Below, piece by piece: positions 1-8,249 of a stretch of DNA of 64,000 nt. Origin of the DNA: Nonomuraea jiangxiensis. Its GTDB lineage: Bacteria; Actinomycetota; Actinomycetes; Streptosporangiales; Streptosporangiaceae. Location of the stretch: assembly GCF_900099965.1 (NCBI RefSeq), contig NZ_FNDJ01000018.1, forward strand, positions 1-64,000, written 5' to 3'. Below the pieces are notes generated by a model. It saw nothing but the letters and a program-made list of their open reading frames with translations, had not been told where the DNA came from and did not search any database. How positions within the stretch are numbered: position 1 is the first letter of the stretch; each line of letters opens with the position of its first letter. The position numbers were made by a program, and so were the translations under genes.

Positions 1-190
1 CCAGCTCAGCGGGAGCCGCCCCCTCCTGCTCCAGCCAGCGGCTCAGATGCGCCAGCACATACGCGTGGCCCTGAGCGGTCCGCGGCGTGAACCCCTGACC
101 GATCAGCTCCAGCCGAAACTCGTGCACCAGCCCCGCCAACGGCCCCGACACCCTGACCGGGTAGCGGCCGTCCGTCGCAGCCCTGACCAT
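1..190 (-). CDS. Tyrosine integrase, N-terminal part (runs off the left edge)
   Basis: The minus strand reads from an ATG at 190 and stays open to position 1, giving about 63 residues. They resemble the N-terminal SAM-like core-binding domain of phage-type integrases: an LVHEFRLELIGQGFTPRTAQGH stretch is split here as LVHEFRLELIG then GFTPRTAQGHAYVLAHLSRW, the usual helix pattern before the catalytic domain. A strong ribosome binding site, GGAGGTG, lies 5 bases before the ATG and fixes the start. The catalytic domain is outside the window, so I cannot tell whether the enzyme is intact. It is separate from the tRNA-Val integrases further right. Confidence 0.6.
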   Translation of the reverse strand, partial: MVRAATDGRYPVRVSGPLAGLVHEFRLELIGQGFTPRTAQGHAYVLAHLSRWLEQEGAAPAEL

Positions 191-243
191 GTCTTCACCT
201 CCATCGACAGCCCCTCGATGAAGGAGACGGTGAACCTCCGGCG

Positions 244-465
244 TTATGAGGTCAATTCACCCGGTCGCACCACCCGCAGCCAGCACTGATCCACCCAGCC
301 CGGCATAACATCCAACCCCAGATAATTGCCGGCGTCGTAGCCGCGGGAGTCTTCGCCGACGGTGTCGGCGCCCTTGACGCTCTGGGCGTCCAGGACCCCG
401 GCCGACGGCGAGCCGCCGCGACGCCATGCGTGCCCTGAGCCGGCACCGGAGTACCGGAAGACCAC
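244..465 (-). pseudogene. IS5-family transposase fragment
   Basis: A short stretch at about 328-411 reads PSAGVLDAQSVKGAD followed by SRGYDAG. This matches the first catalytic-Asp region of IS5-like DDE transposases (consensus PSA-x-V-I-D-S-Q-S-V-K, then RGYDAGK). The sequence on either side does not continue the transposase, so this is a scrap of about 30 codons. It sits between the truncated integrase and the regulator gene and suggests a history of insertions at this edge. Confidence 0.6.
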
Positions 466-501
466 CGGGAGAAGCCTTCGCTTCCGCAGGAAAAAACCTC
501 G

Positions 502-810
502 TCACTGGGGGAATACCGAGAGCCCGGACCGGGCGATGATCGCCTGGAGCGCGGCCACGTGGTTCCGGTAAGCCTGGCGGCCCAGATTCGTCAGGCTGAA
601 CCACGTTCTCGGGCGCTTGCCCACATATCCCTTGCGGATCTTCACATACCCGGCCGTCTCCAGGGCGCTCGCGTGCTTGGAGAGTACGGAGTCGCTGATG
701 TCCAAGGTGTCGCGTACGAAGGCGAACTCGGCCTCCTCGGCGGCGGCGAGCAGAGAGACGATCTGCAGCCGCGTCGGCGCGTGGATGGCCGGATCGAGCT
801 GCGGGGTCAC
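502..810 (-). CDS. Winged-helix transcriptional regulator (ArsR/MarR-like)
   Basis: 102 residues from a GTG at 808-810. The sequence is one winged-helix domain: IHAPTRLQIVSLLAAAEEAEF (helix 1-2), FVRDTLDISDSVLSKHASAL (recognition helix) and a wing around GYVKIRKGYVGKRPRTWFSLT. This is the short DNA-binding family often paired with a membrane protein in actinomycetes. The start overlaps the stop of the upstream membrane-protein gene (GTGA), so the two are co-transcribed. A perfect palindrome in the operon promoter (1304-1330) is the likely operator, implying autoregulation. The signal sensed is unknown. Confidence 0.8.
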   Translation of the reverse strand: MTPQLDPAIHAPTRLQIVSLLAAAEEAEFAFVRDTLDISDSVLSKHASALETAGYVKIRKGYVGKRPRTWFSLTNLGRQAYRNHVAALQAIIARSGLSVFPQ

Positions 811-1292
811 CGCGCGCCCTGCGCCGCCCGGCGAGCGGTGCGCCAGGACATCCAGCGGGTAAGGACGGGCGCGCTGGCCGCCACGACCGCGACCATGATG
901 GCACCCATGATCGTCCGAGGGTGGTCCACCTCCAGCACCTGCAGCCCGAAGGTCAGCACGATGCTCCCCAGCGTGGTGACGACGATCCACCCCACCATGC
1001 CCGCCCAGGCCCACGGATCCACCACGGAGGCGTGCGGGCGCAGGCTCTGGTTCCGGATGTCGACGACGAGCTTCACGACGGCGACCGCGAGGCCGATGGC
1101 GAGCACGGGCACGCCGATCCACAACACCCACGGCGGCGTGACCTCGGTGACGAGCTGGATGCCGGCGACGAAAACCCAGACCGCCACCAGATACCACGAA
1201 GGGAACAGCGGCGGCGCGGACCGCAGCGCCCTGTGCTGCGTCCGGCGAATCTGCGCCAGCGAGTGCGCGGCCTCTTCGGGCGTGATGTGCAT
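807..1292 (-). CDS. Membrane protein co-transcribed with the winged-helix regulator
   Basis: 161 residues. After a charged N-terminus (EEAAHSLAQIRRTQHRAL) there are about four hydrophobic segments, near residues 32-50, 55-75, 92-112 and 124-142, and a basic C-terminus. No enzymatic motif is visible. The ATG at 1290-1292 follows a GGGAG ribosome binding site. The stop overlaps the GTG of the regulator by the GTGA arrangement. Pairs like this are usually a membrane partner with its own repressor; whether it transports or senses something cannot be read from the sequence. Confidence 0.75.
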   Translation of the reverse strand: MHITPEEAAHSLAQIRRTQHRALRSAPPLFPSWYLVAVWVFVAGIQLVTEVTPPWVLWIGVPVLAIGLAVAVVKLVVDIRNQSLRPHASVVDPWAWAGMVGWIVVTTLGSIVLTFGLQVLEVDHPRTIMGAIMVAVVAASAPVLTRWMSWRTARRAAQGAR

Positions 1293-1303
1293 GACGGTCT
1301 CCC

Positions 1304-1330
1304 AAGTAGTTTCCCACTCGGAAACTACTT
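1304..1330. promoter_or_regulatory. Operator palindrome of the regulator/membrane operon
   Basis: AAGTAGTTTCC (1304-1314), five bases, then its exact complement GGAAACTACTT (1320-1330). A related half-site, AAGTACTTTCC, with one difference, lies at 1349-1359, 45 bp from the first arm. The palindrome ends 12 bases before the ATG of the membrane gene, so a bound dimer would block transcription or initiation. Assignment to the neighbouring winged-helix protein is an inference. Confidence 0.7.
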
Positions 1331-1485
1331 TCCACTTTCCATACCGTCAAGTACTTTCCACCGCACGCCACCGACTCATCGCGGCGACCAATTGGCCCGG
1401 CTGCTCGGTCGCGAGAGCCCAGGTCGCGCACCCGTCCCAGCGGGGGCATGCGACCCGGGCTCTCACAGGTTCAGCAGGATCGCCG

Positions 1486-3078
1486 TCAGCGGCGCTCAGG
1501 GTCCAGCGTCTGCGTGAAGAGCGCCTTGCCCTCGACGTCCTTGAGGGTGACGGTCAGCCGCTTCGTACGCGGGTCGATGTCGACCTGGCCGAAGAACTGG
1601 TAGCCCTCCAGCGGCGAGGCGGACGCCCGCGACGGCACGGCCTGGAACACGGCCTCGGGGCCGAAGGTCGCGTCGAGCGCGTTCGGACCGAAGGCGCCGG
1701 CGTTGAGCGGACCGGACACGAACTCCCAGAACGGGTCGAAGTCCTGGTACGCCGCCCGGTCCGGGTGGTAGTGGTGCGCGGCGGTGTAGTGCACGTCGGC
1801 GGTGAGCCAGACGTGGTTGCGGATGCCGAGCCGCTTGATCTTCGTGAGCAGGTAGGCGAGGTCGAGCTCGCGACCCAGCGGCGCACCCGGGTTGCCGTTG
1901 GACGACGACTCCTGGTTGCTCCCGTCGGGCACCACGAGACCGATCGGCAGGTCGTTGGCGATCACTTTCCAGGTCGCCTTCGACGCCTTGAGCTCGCGCA
2001 GCAGCCACTCGGTCTGCTCCTTGCCGAGCAGGCCACCGTCGGCGACGGTCTCGAGGCCGGTGGTGTTCGCGTCCTTGAAGGTACGCATGTCGAGGATGAA
2101 CAGATCCATCAGCGGCCCGTACGACAGCTTGCGGTAGACCCGACCGGTCCTGTCCGGCGAGGCCGGCGAGACCGGGATGTACTCGTGGAACGCCTGGCGG
2201 GCGCGGGCCGCCAGCTGGTCCACGCGCGTACCGTCGGGATAGCCGGCACGGCCGACCAGGACCTGGCCGGGGTACCAGTTGTTGATCACCTCGTGGTCGT
2301 CCCACTGAGCGACGATCGCGGTCTCGGCGAGGAAGGCCCGCCAGTTGTCGGCGAGCAGGTTGTACTTGTACTGCCCGCGGTACTGGTCGAGCGTCTGCGC
2401 GACCGCGGCCTTCTCCTCGGTCACCAGGTTGCGCCAGATCCGGCCGTCCGGCAGCGTCACGGTCTCGGTGATCGGCCCGTCGGCGTACACGTTGTCACCG
2501 GAGGAGAGGAAGAAGTCGGCGTTCGCCGCGCGCATCGCGTCGGCGATCCGGAACCCGCCCAGGTCGGGGTTGACGCCCCAGCCCTGGCCGGCGATGTCAC
2601 CGGACCAGATGAAGCGGATGGGCCGCTGACCGTCGTGCCGGCCCAGACCCGCGCGGAAGCGGCCGACGAGCGGCTCGCTGCTGCGGTGGTGGTCGTGCTG
2701 GTCGACGGCGGTGATCCGGTAGTAGAGGTCGGTGGCGGTGGGCAGGCCGCGCAGGTCGATCTGACCGGTCAGGTCCGAGGCGGGGGTGACGGTCGGACCG
2801 GCGACCCTGCGCAGGATCCGGCGGAAGGAGGGATCCGTGGCGATCTCCGCCTGCAGCCGGGCAGGCCGGTTGACCCGGGTCCACAGGGAGACGGAGCCGT
2901 CAACGGCGTCGCCGGCCTGGACACCGTGGGTGAGAACGGGACGGTCAGAGATTACGTACCCGGAGCCACGGCGGGCCGAGCGGGCAAGAGCAGGAGAGCC
3001 GAGCGCGGGCGCGAGAACGAGCCCAACTCCGATGGCGGTGGTGCCCCGGAGCAGCATGCGGCGGTTGAGCGCGGTCAT
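1486..3078 (-). CDS. phoD: Alkaline phosphatase D family protein, Tat-exported
   Basis: 530 residues from the ATG at 3076-3078, chosen because it places a twin-arginine signal (LNRRMLLRG, hydrophobic stretch, then PALARS) at the N-terminus. A PhoD N-terminal beta domain follows (about residues 45-140, THGVQAGDAVDGSVSLWTRV), then the metallophosphatase domain with FIWSGD, LSSGDNVYADGP, QWDDHEVINNW and a DVHYTAAHHY block near the end, which supply the metal ligands. PhoD enzymes are exported phosphodiesterase/monoesterases that release phosphate outside the cell. The gene stands alone; no convincing PHO box was found upstream. Confidence 0.93.
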   Translation of the reverse strand: MTALNRRMLLRGTTAIGVGLVLAPALGSPALARSARRGSGYVISDRPVLTHGVQAGDAVDGSVSLWTRVNRPARLQAEIATDPSFRRILRRVAGPTVTPASDLTGQIDLRGLPTATDLYYRITAVDQHDHHRSSEPLVGRFRAGLGRHDGQRPIRFIWSGDIAGQGWGVNPDLGGFRIADAMRAANADFFLSSGDNVYADGPITETVTLPDGRIWRNLVTEEKAAVAQTLDQYRGQYKYNLLADNWRAFLAETAIVAQWDDHEVINNWYPGQVLVGRAGYPDGTRVDQLAARARQAFHEYIPVSPASPDRTGRVYRKLSYGPLMDLFILDMRTFKDANTTGLETVADGGLLGKEQTEWLLRELKASKATWKVIANDLPIGLVVPDGSNQESSSNGNPGAPLGRELDLAYLLTKIKRLGIRNHVWLTADVHYTAAHHYHPDRAAYQDFDPFWEFVSGPLNAGAFGPNALDATFGPEAVFQAVPSRASASPLEGYQFFGQVDIDPRTKRLTVTLKDVEGKALFTQTLDPERR

Positions 3079-3269
3079 GCGCCGATCTTGATACAATCCG
3101 GACAACAGCGGGTAAAATACCGGGAACCGGGCGCTGAAACCGCAGCGATCACCAAGTACCCCAGCGAGACCGCACAGGCTGCCCCACACCAACCCCATGC
3201 CCACAGATGGGGCTCACCGCCGCAACCACACCCTCGGCGGCAACCCGCTCAGAGCCGGCACGACGCCTT

Positions 3270-3506
3270 TCATGATTGACCACGCTCGCGGATCGCCGCT
3301 TCCAAGCGTAGGCCGAGTCCGATCACCGCCAACATCACGAAGACTCCTAGCACCTGCCAGTACGGGTCGCCTTCCGAGAACACAAGGGCCGCCACGGACA
3401 GCATCCCGCCCGCAAGAAGAGCAACGGTTCCGCAGGCCCGAAGAGCTTCCAGGTCACCTCGTTGACTCGTATCCGCGTGTAAGCCCGGCTTCTCCGACTC
3501 AGTCAT
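3270..3506 (-). CDS. Small membrane protein, unknown function
   Basis: 78 residues from the ATG at 3504-3506 (an ATG four codons upstream is also possible). A polar N-terminus (TESEKPGLHADTSQRGDLEALRA) precedes two hydrophobic segments (GTVALLAGGMLSVAALVF and WQVLGVFVMLAVIGLGL) and a short charged tail (RLEAAIRERGQS). It looks like a real small two-helix membrane protein, but no family is recognised and it has no clear operon partner. Confidence 0.5.
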   Translation of the reverse strand: MTESEKPGLHADTSQRGDLEALRACGTVALLAGGMLSVAALVFSEGDPYWQVLGVFVMLAVIGLGLRLEAAIRERGQS

Positions 3507-3712
3507 GATCGTGAGCATCCCATATCAACATCCACGTGGACAGCGGCTCTACATTCCGCCCTTGCTTCCCGATCTTCCCGCCTGCCTCGCCCAGCCGGCA
3601 CTCCTCGCGGATCCGCCCAAAGCCTCGCGCGGAAGCCAGTACGCACGCCATCCCCAAAAGCGACCAATCTCGACTCCAAACCAGAGACTCTTATGTACGA
3701 TGCCTGCCCGAG

Positions 3713-4111
3713 CTACAACTGACGCAGCACCCGCATGGCGTCCTCCTCGATGCGCGAGAGATCGTGGAGAATGTCGCCGGCCTGCTCGAGGTACCCCGCG
3801 TCGCCGCTCTCTCCAGCCTTCGCGATCAAGGTGGACACATCCGTCCACAGGACGGCGGCCTCGGCCTAAAGCCGGTGACCGGCACGGAGATTGCCGTCGT
3901 CGATCAGCCGGATGCACTCGTCGAGGAAGTCACGGAACAAGGCACCGCCGGTGCCACCCTTCTCCATGAGGAGGGCGGCCTGCGGCAGGTCCTGCTGCGA
4001 GACCGAGCTGCGCTGGTACGGGGGAACGTCTCCGTGTATGAGGAGGGCTGTCATGCCTTGGGAGGCTTTTGCGTGCTGCTGGCACTGGTCACGTCCGTAC
4101 GGCAGCATCAC
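3713..4111 (-). pseudogene. BtrH/DUF4872-like gene remnant with internal amber stop
   Basis: The minus strand reads QQDLPQAALLMEKGGTGG then ALFRDFLDECIRLIDD, like the C-terminal half of the butirosin BtrH N-terminal/DUF4872 proteins (consensus near I-E-x-R-G-T-G-G-x-x-F-R). A TAG at 3866-3868 interrupts the frame. Beyond it the same frame continues convincingly (AEAAVLWTDVSTLIAKAGES, then ILHDLSRIEEDAMRVLRQL) to a stop at 3713. The family is about 330 residues, so the first two thirds are also missing. I read this as a decaying remnant. A sequencing error at the TAG could explain the break but not the missing N-terminus. Confidence 0.6.
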
Positions 4112-4200
4112 CCCGCGCCCCGAATTTCGGCTGCGCCATTAATGGTTTTACGGAAGTTCGTTCGCTGTAATTAATATGACCGGCATAGTAATTTTCCGCC

Positions 4201-5499
4201 ATGCCTACATTACGTGACGCCGGCCGCGCGGGTGTCCTGACGCGTAAGGCCCTTTCCTTGGCCGTCGCCGGCACCGTCGCCGCCGCAGCTCTGGTCGGAC
4301 TCGGCCCGTCCGTCGCCCACGCGTCGAACACGTCGGCCAATGCCGTCATCACCTGGGACAGATACGCCCAGACAGCGATCTGGGACATCGCCGGCCAGGC
4401 GCCGCAGGTCCAGGCGCGCAGTTTCGCGATGGTTCACGGCGCCATCTACGACGCCGTGAACGCGATCGCCGGCACGCCGTACGAGCCGTACCTGAACGCG
4501 CCTCCCGCCAACGGGACCGAGTCGACGAGCGCGGCCGTCGCGACCGCGGGCCATCTTGTGCTGAACGCGCTGTTCCCGGCTCAGCAGGAGAGGTTGAGAA
4601 CGCAGTACGAGGAGGAGCTGGCCCGGATTCCCGCCGGCACCGCCAAGCAGCGCGGCATCACCGTGGGCACCCAGGCCGCAGCTGCGATGATCGCCGCTCG
4701 GCAGGGCGACGGCGCCTTCGGCAACCAAACCTGGTCCGTGGGCACTCAGCCCGGCCAGTGGCGGCCGACGCCACCCGGGTTTTCCGTTGACGGGGCATGG
4801 GTCGCCCACCTCAAACCGTTCCTCATCCCCAGCGCGTCGATGTTCCGCACGTCCGGCCCGCCGGCGCTCACCAGCCGCCGGTACGCCCGAGACCTCAACG
4901 AGGTCAAGGCGATCGGCTCGGCGACCAGCACGGTGAGGACGGCCGACCAGACGCAGGCCGCGATCTGGTGGCATGACCGGCATCTGGCCGAATGGGAGAT
5001 CAAGCGCCAGCTTGCCACGAAGCAGAAACTGAACACGCTGCAGTCCGCACGCATGTTCGCGATGGTAGACATGGCCGAGGCCGACGCCACGATCGCGTGC
5101 TACAGCGAGAAGGCGGCGTGGAATTTCTGGCGGCCGATCACCGCGGTCCAACTGGCCGACACCGACGGTAACCCGGCCACCACGGGCGATCCCGACTGGA
5201 CGCCCCTGCTGGTTACGCCGCCGCACCCTGACTTCACGTCCGGACATTCGTGCTTCACGGCGGCGAGCATGTCGGCTTTGACGCATTTCTTCGGCCGGGA
5301 CGACATCTCCTTCAGCGGGTACAGCGCCGACTCCGGTACCACCAGGTATTTCCGCAGCTTCTCGCAGGCGCTGGCCGAGGTCATCGAAGCCCGCATCTGG
5401 GGCGGAATCCACACGCGTACGGCCGACGTGGAGGGCGCGAAGATCGGTAAGAAGGTGACCTCCTACATGGTCGCGCACTACTTCAAACCAAGGAGGTAG
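4201..5499 (+). CDS. Secreted vanadium-dependent haloperoxidase / PAP2-like protein
   Basis: 432 residues. A signal peptide (RKALSLAVAGTVAAAALVGL, cleavage near VAHA-S) is followed by an all-helical domain of the vanadium haloperoxidase/acid phosphatase superfamily. The three vanadate/phosphate-binding motifs are present: K-x6-R-P as KAAWNFWRP (about residue 303-312), the S-G-H motif in HPDFTSGHSCF (about 343-351) and the final R-x-x-G-G-x-H as RIWGGIHTRTAD (about 398-409). Homologues are annotated as haloperoxidases, but many secreted actinobacterial members have unknown substrates. No ribosome binding site precedes the ATG and the upstream DNA is AT-rich. Confidence 0.85.
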   Translation: MPTLRDAGRAGVLTRKALSLAVAGTVAAAALVGLGPSVAHASNTSANAVITWDRYAQTAIWDIAGQAPQVQARSFAMVHGAIYDAVNAIAGTPYEPYLNAPPANGTESTSAAVATAGHLVLNALFPAQQERLRTQYEEELARIPAGTAKQRGITVGTQAAAAMIAARQGDGAFGNQTWSVGTQPGQWRPTPPGFSVDGAWVAHLKPFLIPSASMFRTSGPPALTSRRYARDLNEVKAIGSATSTVRTADQTQAAIWWHDRHLAEWEIKRQLATKQKLNTLQSARMFAMVDMAEADATIACYSEKAAWNFWRPITAVQLADTDGNPATTGDPDWTPLLVTPPHPDFTSGHSCFTAASMSALTHFFGRDDISFSGYSADSGTTRYFRSFSQALAEVIEARIWGGIHTRTADVEGAKIGKKVTSYMVAHYFKPRR

Positions 5500-5860
5500 G
5501 CGCTCACCAGGCTGGATCCGGTATGGCGGGACGAGCCGACCGCGGTGCCACCGCGGCCGGCGATCGTGTGCCACGGGCATCAAAGCATTACGTCAGGTCG
5601 GGACAATCACCCTGGAGATCTTCACGACCCGCCTGCCATGACCGTCGTCTCCTCGCACCGCAGGTGGGCTCGAACGCCTGTGCACTCAAGCGTGCCCTGG
5701 GCGACGCTGCGATTCGACCACTGGATCGTCCCCGCCATGCATGCCAGATACGTCGGAGCATGCACCGCGCGGCCTGGCAGGTCGGCGCCTACGACAGGAT
5801 GCACGACCGACCGGATCGCGCGCAGACTCCCCGCTCATGACCACATGCAGGGTGCTTTCG
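5500..5860. other. Intergenic, no recognisable gene
   Basis: No open frame here resembles a protein family and codon bias is weak in all frames. It ends at the leftmost copy of the tRNA-Val 3' sequence and is probably chromosomal flank of the integration zone. Confidence 0.4.
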
Positions 5861-5907
5861 CAGGTGGGCGGCACTGGGTTCGAACCAGTGACTCCTCGCT
5901 TGTAAGG
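5861..5907. repeat. att-like copy of the tRNA-Val 3' end (copy 1, leftmost)
   Basis: CAGGTGGGCGG-CACTGGGTTCGAACCAGTGA-CTCCTCGCTTGTAAGG, matching the 3' half of the complete tRNA-Val at 17,436-17,510 from CCA to the anticodon, with two substitutions. The 5' half of a tRNA is absent, so this is not a functional tRNA. Its orientation is the same as all other copies, as expected for attachment-site repeats left by integration at a tRNA 3' end. About 95 bp to its right (6003-6024) is the pair of short repeats CACTCAGATAGTCACTCAG, possibly an arm-type site. Confidence 0.75.
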
Positions 5908-6286
5908 CATGCCAGAAGAAGGCGGGATCTTGGGTGACGCGGGTTCTCGCCTCGGCAAACGTTCCGCCCAAGTCCTCGGCTGTCCACGTTCGTCTCTGGC
6001 CGTTGCCACTCAGATAGTCACTCAGCAGGACGACGTGGCCGTGTTCCAGATGGGCCGTCCCCCGGCGAACGGGCGGTGGCGGCGGCCTTGAGAGGACTGG
6101 CAAGGCGCTCGATCAGGAGGGTGGTCACGTCGGCGGCGCCGGATGGAGCGCCTCGGCATCACGTCGATCGGGAACTCGTCAGGCCGCGCGATGCTTGGAC
6201 GGTCGGCTCCGGAATGCCGGACTCTGGGCGACTACGCGTCTGGGGGGCGCAGGATCGGAACAGGATGAAATATAACCAGAACTCGA

Positions 6287-6317
6287 GTAAATGTAACCAG
6301 TCCATGGTTACATTTAC
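6287..6317. promoter_or_regulatory. Perfect 13-bp operator palindrome abutting the start of the AlbA ATPase gene
   Basis: GTAAATGTAACCA (6287-6299), spacer GTCCA, then TGGTTACATTTAC (6305-6317). It ends two bases before the ATG at 6320. A partial half-site (ATATAACCAGA, about 6269-6279) lies upstream. There is no ribosome binding site in this space, so the transcript may be leaderless and the palindrome would overlap the promoter. Confidence 0.7.
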
Positions 6318-6319
6318 CT

Positions 6320-7762
6320 ATGAGCCAGCACGTGCATGAGGTGGTCGCACGTCTCCGCACGACCAGGGGCGACTACGACGATGTCGAGGTCAAGTCGGCG
6401 GCAGGAGGGCTGCCGCAGTCGCTCGCCTCAACTCTGAGCGCGCTCGCAAACCATCCAGGCGGCGGGACGATCATCCTCGGCCTCGACGAGGCCACCGGCT
6501 TTCGTCCGGTCCAGCTTTCAGATCCGCAAGCACTCAAGCAGGGCCTTGCTCACAAGGCTCGCTCGTTCTCGCCACCTGTTCAGCTTACGATCAGCGACGC
6601 GGAAGTGGATGGGGCACCGGTCATCGTCGCCAGGGTGCATGAATGCGATCCGTCGGCCAAGCCGTGTCGGATCACGGCGTCGGGCACGGCATACATGCGA
6701 GGGTATGACGGGGACTTCCCGCTGTCGGATTTGGAAGAGCAGGCATTCCTTGCCGCCCGTAAGCCACCGCTCTTCGACCGGCAACCCGTGACAGGCGCCA
6801 CCCGCGAGGACCTGGACGGCGACCTTGTCGAAGCGTTCCTACGTTCGGTGCGTGAACGGGATCCCCATGGCCTCGGCCGTTTCCCTGACGATGTCGAGCT
6901 GCTGCGGCGTGCTGGAGTGACTCTGCCCGACGGCACTCCGACCGTCGCAGGAGTGTTGGCTTTGGGGGTCCATCCACAGGAGTGGTTTCCGCGCTTCGTC
7001 ATCCAGGCTTCGGCAGAGCCATTGCCGACCGATCCCGCAGGATCGCGGGCCCGGAACCAGACAACGATCACTGGGGCCATTCCGCGGATGTTGGAAGACG
7101 CCCTGCGCTGGGCACGGCGAACCTTTGACACCAGCGTCGTGTCGGCTCCGGACGGGACCGTTCGTGATCAGCCCGCTTATCCATACATCGCCTTCCGCGA
7201 GATCATCGCGAACGCTCTCATCCATCGCGACCTCGATCATTGGTCGGCTGGCATGGCCGTAGAGGTTCGGCTCCGCCGTGACCGGTTGATCGTCTCCAAC
7301 CCGGGCGGTCTGTACGGCATCACGGTCGATCGGCTCGGCCGGGATGCCGTCACCTCCGCACGCAATGCGCGACTCGTTGCGATCTGCCAACACGCTCGCA
7401 CGCCAGAAACAGGCGCGCGAGTGATCGAGGCGCTGGCAACCGGCATTCCGATCGTGGCCAACGCCCTAGCAGAGGCCGAGCTCCCACCTGCGCATTACAT
7501 CGACGCCGCCATCCGATTCACTGTCGTCCTACGGCAGCAGGTAGTTCCCGTCATCCGCCCGGGCTCCGACCTGAACGAGACGGAGCTACGCGTCTACGAC
7601 GCCTTGGCGGCCGGGACACGCAGTGTCGCTGACCTCAAGCAGGAACTGAACCTGTCCGCACCCAACACCCGCAAGGCACTCCGCGAACTGAGATCGAGAG
7701 GACTCGTCGAGCAACTGGGGGGCCAAGGACGGTCAACAACCTACCGGAGACTCTCGGAATAG
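6320..7762 (+). CDS. AlbA/Schlafen-domain ATP-binding regulator (RecG-like helicase-related family)
   Basis: 480 residues. The N-terminal AlbA_2 (Schlafen-like) domain spans about residues 10-140 and shows YDDVEVKSAAGGLPQSLAST, ALANHPGGGTIILGLDE and the closing TAYMRGYDGDFPLS. The middle part is a GHKL-type ATPase domain: AFREIIANALIHRDL supplies the catalytic N-box, and VSNPGGLYGI and GARVIEAL follow. A winged helix closes the protein (LNETELRVYDALAAG through APNTRKALRELRSRGLVEQ). Proteins of this build are annotated as RecG-like helicases but lack helicase motifs and act as ATP-dependent DNA-binding regulators. It is the only complete gene in its att-bounded segment. The palindrome over its start suggests autoregulation. 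Confidence 0.85.
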   Translation: MSQHVHEVVARLRTTRGDYDDVEVKSAAGGLPQSLASTLSALANHPGGGTIILGLDEATGFRPVQLSDPQALKQGLAHKARSFSPPVQLTISDAEVDGAPVIVARVHECDPSAKPCRITASGTAYMRGYDGDFPLSDLEEQAFLAARKPPLFDRQPVTGATREDLDGDLVEAFLRSVRERDPHGLGRFPDDVELLRRAGVTLPDGTPTVAGVLALGVHPQEWFPRFVIQASAEPLPTDPAGSRARNQTTITGAIPRMLEDALRWARRTFDTSVVSAPDGTVRDQPAYPYIAFREIIANALIHRDLDHWSAGMAVEVRLRRDRLIVSNPGGLYGITVDRLGRDAVTSARNARLVAICQHARTPETGARVIEALATGIPIVANALAEAELPPAHYIDAAIRFTVVLRQQVVPVIRPGSDLNETELRVYDALAAGTRSVADLKQELNLSAPNTRKALRELRSRGLVEQLGGQGRSTTYRRLSE

Positions 7763-7935
7763 GGGATGCTGATGTCCTTGCACGCCGGTTCGCCCAGCCA
7801 GACAAGACAGGCCCCGATGCCCAGGAGTTGGCCAGTTGGGCGACGACTGATCAAGCCAATCTCGCCGAAACCCGCTTGCGCGGGCCAATGGCCCGACAGC
7901 CCCCAAAGGGTGATCGCCACGGGGTTTCTGATGCA
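7763..7935. other. Short intergenic stretch before att copy 2
   Basis: No gene recognised. The CACGGGGTTTCTGATGCAGG just before the att copy resembles the sequence that precedes the att copy at 15,946, consistent with an element end. Confidence 0.4.
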
Positions 7936-8096
7936 GGTGGGCGGTACTGGGTTCGAACGAGTGACCCCTCGCTTGTAAGAGTAGCTATTCGATCACTGGA
8001 CCTGGTGTTTTCGCTGTTCAGGTCTACATTCGGTGTGCACTCATGTGCAGGGTAGCGCTGCGATGGACGTCCCTGATGTCACTCAGTTCGCCACTC
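7936..8096. repeat. att copy 2 plus left end of an integrative element
   Basis: The att core (AGGTGGGCGGTACTGGG to CTCGCTTGTAAG, 7936-7980) differs from the tRNA by one central change (ACGAG for ACCAG). The next ~115 bp closely match 15,992-16,108: both carry TTCGATCACTGG, GCTGTTCAGGTC, ATTCGGTGTGCAC and a terminal TCACTCAGTT-G-CACTC block. The segments starting here and at 15,946 therefore belong to one element family. The block at 8079-8096 is a candidate integrase arm site. Confidence 0.75.
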
Positions 8097-8249
8097 AAAC
8101 TCTCGATGTCTCGGGCGTCAGAAACCCTGCGGCTAGTGTCTGGCTGCGTGCCCGGTGTCAAGCTGGTCAGTGGCTGGTCTGCTTGTCTTCAACCGATGGT
8201 AGAGGAAGCCTTTTCATCGACCTGGACGGGGTCAGCTACGGTCGTTCGG

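Noticed and set aside
559..3279. 906-residue open frame on the plus strand opposite phoD and the regulator operon
   Set aside because: It is antisense to genes with clear families, is Arg/Val/Gly-rich without domains, and arises from high-GC codon bias.
5861..5907. Second tRNA-Val gene (also at 7,936, 9,719 and 15,946)
   Set aside because: These copies stop at the anticodon and have no 5' half, so they cannot fold into a tRNA; they are att remnants.
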